Shown: positions 63,448 through 64,000 of the stretch, in pieces
Position numbering within the stretch: position 1 is the stretch's first letter
How the letters are laid out: every line of letters begins with the position of its first letter
Assembly: GCA_030407005.1 (NCBI GenBank)
Contig: JAUDYN010000006.1
Span: forward strand, 1,178,001-1,242,000
DNA from: Desarmillaria ectypa
Lineage: Eukaryota > Basidiomycota > Agaricomycetes > Agaricales > Physalacriaceae
Reading direction: 5' to 3'
DNA: 64,000 bases
The notes under the pieces: model-generated
Databases searched by the model: none
Seen by the model: the letters and a program-made list of their open reading frames with translations, nothing else
Told to the model about the DNA's origin: nothing
Program-made: the position numbers and the translations under genes

Positions 63448-63741
63448 GATCGTGTACTAGTCGTTGCAGTATCTTCCAAGGACCTGATATAGAAAGGAGG
63501 ACTTCGGTGTTCTCTATCGAAAGTACGATGTGGTTGTTGAATACTGAGTACTGAGTTGGGCTGGAGTTCAAGTTGGGTGCAGATAGATCACGTGCTGGAG
63601 CTGGCGGATGCATCGGGCCGATTCGCGTGGACCTGCCGCGCCGACGGGTCTTGCTTCTTTAAAGCTTTGGGGCGGGAAGAGGACGGCACGGCTGCTCTTA
63701 CATAAGAAAAGGGTCCCAGAGATCACGTCATCATCCACATC

Positions 63742-64000
63742 ATGTCCCAGCTACGTCTACCGTCGACATCCAAAGGACCTGGGCGACTCACTCGACCCAA
63801 TCGTCTCGGATCCTTAAGCTCTAGTATCGAAGGCCACAGCCATGCTCGGAGAGCTTCCGTCTCTAGTGCTACCAAGGTTCAACGAACTTCGAAAACATCA
63901 CAGAAGCTTGTCGTCCTACCGTCGGCGCCCCAGACAAAACCCTTCCCAGCGGACGAAGATGAAGATTTGACGCTAGGATATGAGACAGATGCAGGTGTTA
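63742..64000 (+). CDS. Probable Rmd1-type (DUF155) protein, 3' end outside the window
   Basis: An ATG at 63742 opens a frame that runs past the right edge without a stop (about 86 codons). The N-terminus is basic and Ser/Arg-rich (M-S-Q-L-R-L-P-S-T-S-K), then R-T-S-K-T-S-Q-K-L-V-V-L-P-S, Q-T-K-P-F-P and L-G-Y-E-T-D-A-G. From memory this wording matches the N-terminal part of fungal sporulation protein Rmd1 (mitochondrial, DUF155 family). The domain itself lies outside, so the call is tentative. It is divergent to NOSIP with 294 bp between the start codons. Confidence 0.5.
   Translation, partial: MSQLRLPSTSKGPGRLTRPNRLGSLSSSIEGHSHARRASVSSATKVQRTSKTSQKLVVLPSAPQTKPFPADEDEDLTLGYETDAGV

Overview
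The window reads as nuclear DNA of a mushroom-forming basidiomycete (Agaricomycetes). Genes are dense and broken by many short introns of roughly 45-65 bp with GT..AG ends. Basidiomycete-type families are present (a DUF6593 protein, two DUF3455 secreted proteins, a type I membrane protein with a long disordered tail) next to conserved eukaryotic housekeeping genes. I see no bacterial operon, CRISPR array, tRNA, rRNA or intact transposon. All gene models were spliced by eye, using reading-frame continuity and family conservation.

Layout. 0-5 kb: the end of a coiled-coil protein running in from the left, the ubiquitin-conjugating enzyme Ubc4, and a DUF6593 protein. 5-13.9 kb is the accessory-looking part: a possible F-box relic, a decaying GH16 beta-glucanase, a 765-residue membrane protein with a duplicated ectodomain, an eight-exon small secreted protein, and the first DUF3455 gene. 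15.4-25.7 kb: a full-length PDR-type ABC transporter and the plasma-membrane proton ATPase Pma1, same strand. 25.7-28.2 kb: a gene-poor gap. 28.2-42.3 kb: Nmd3 (60S export), UGGT (ER glycoprotein folding sensor), signal peptidase subunit Spc2, protoporphyrinogen oxidase Hem14 and the second DUF3455 gene. 43-50 kb: a very large AlkB-like 2-oxoglutarate/Fe(II) dioxygenase and chaperonin subunit Cct8. 50-64 kb: a membrane-anchored SDR, the HEAT-repeat protein Laa1/HEATR5, a cytochrome P450, a NOSIP-type ubiquitin ligase, and the start of a probable Rmd1-type gene cut by the right edge.

Functional links: UGGT and Spc2 are neighbours and both act in the ER secretory pathway. Pma1 and the PDR pump are both plasma-membrane transporters. 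Several divergent pairs (Spc2/Hem14, Cct8/SDR, NOSIP/Rmd1-like) share short promoters. The most unusual items are the AlkB-like protein with cysteine clusters and a long basic disordered region, the four-copy S-Q-[SA]-A-[KI]-L motif in the tail of the membrane protein, the DUF3455 pair with identical intron positions, and the GH16 gene with several apparent lesions.
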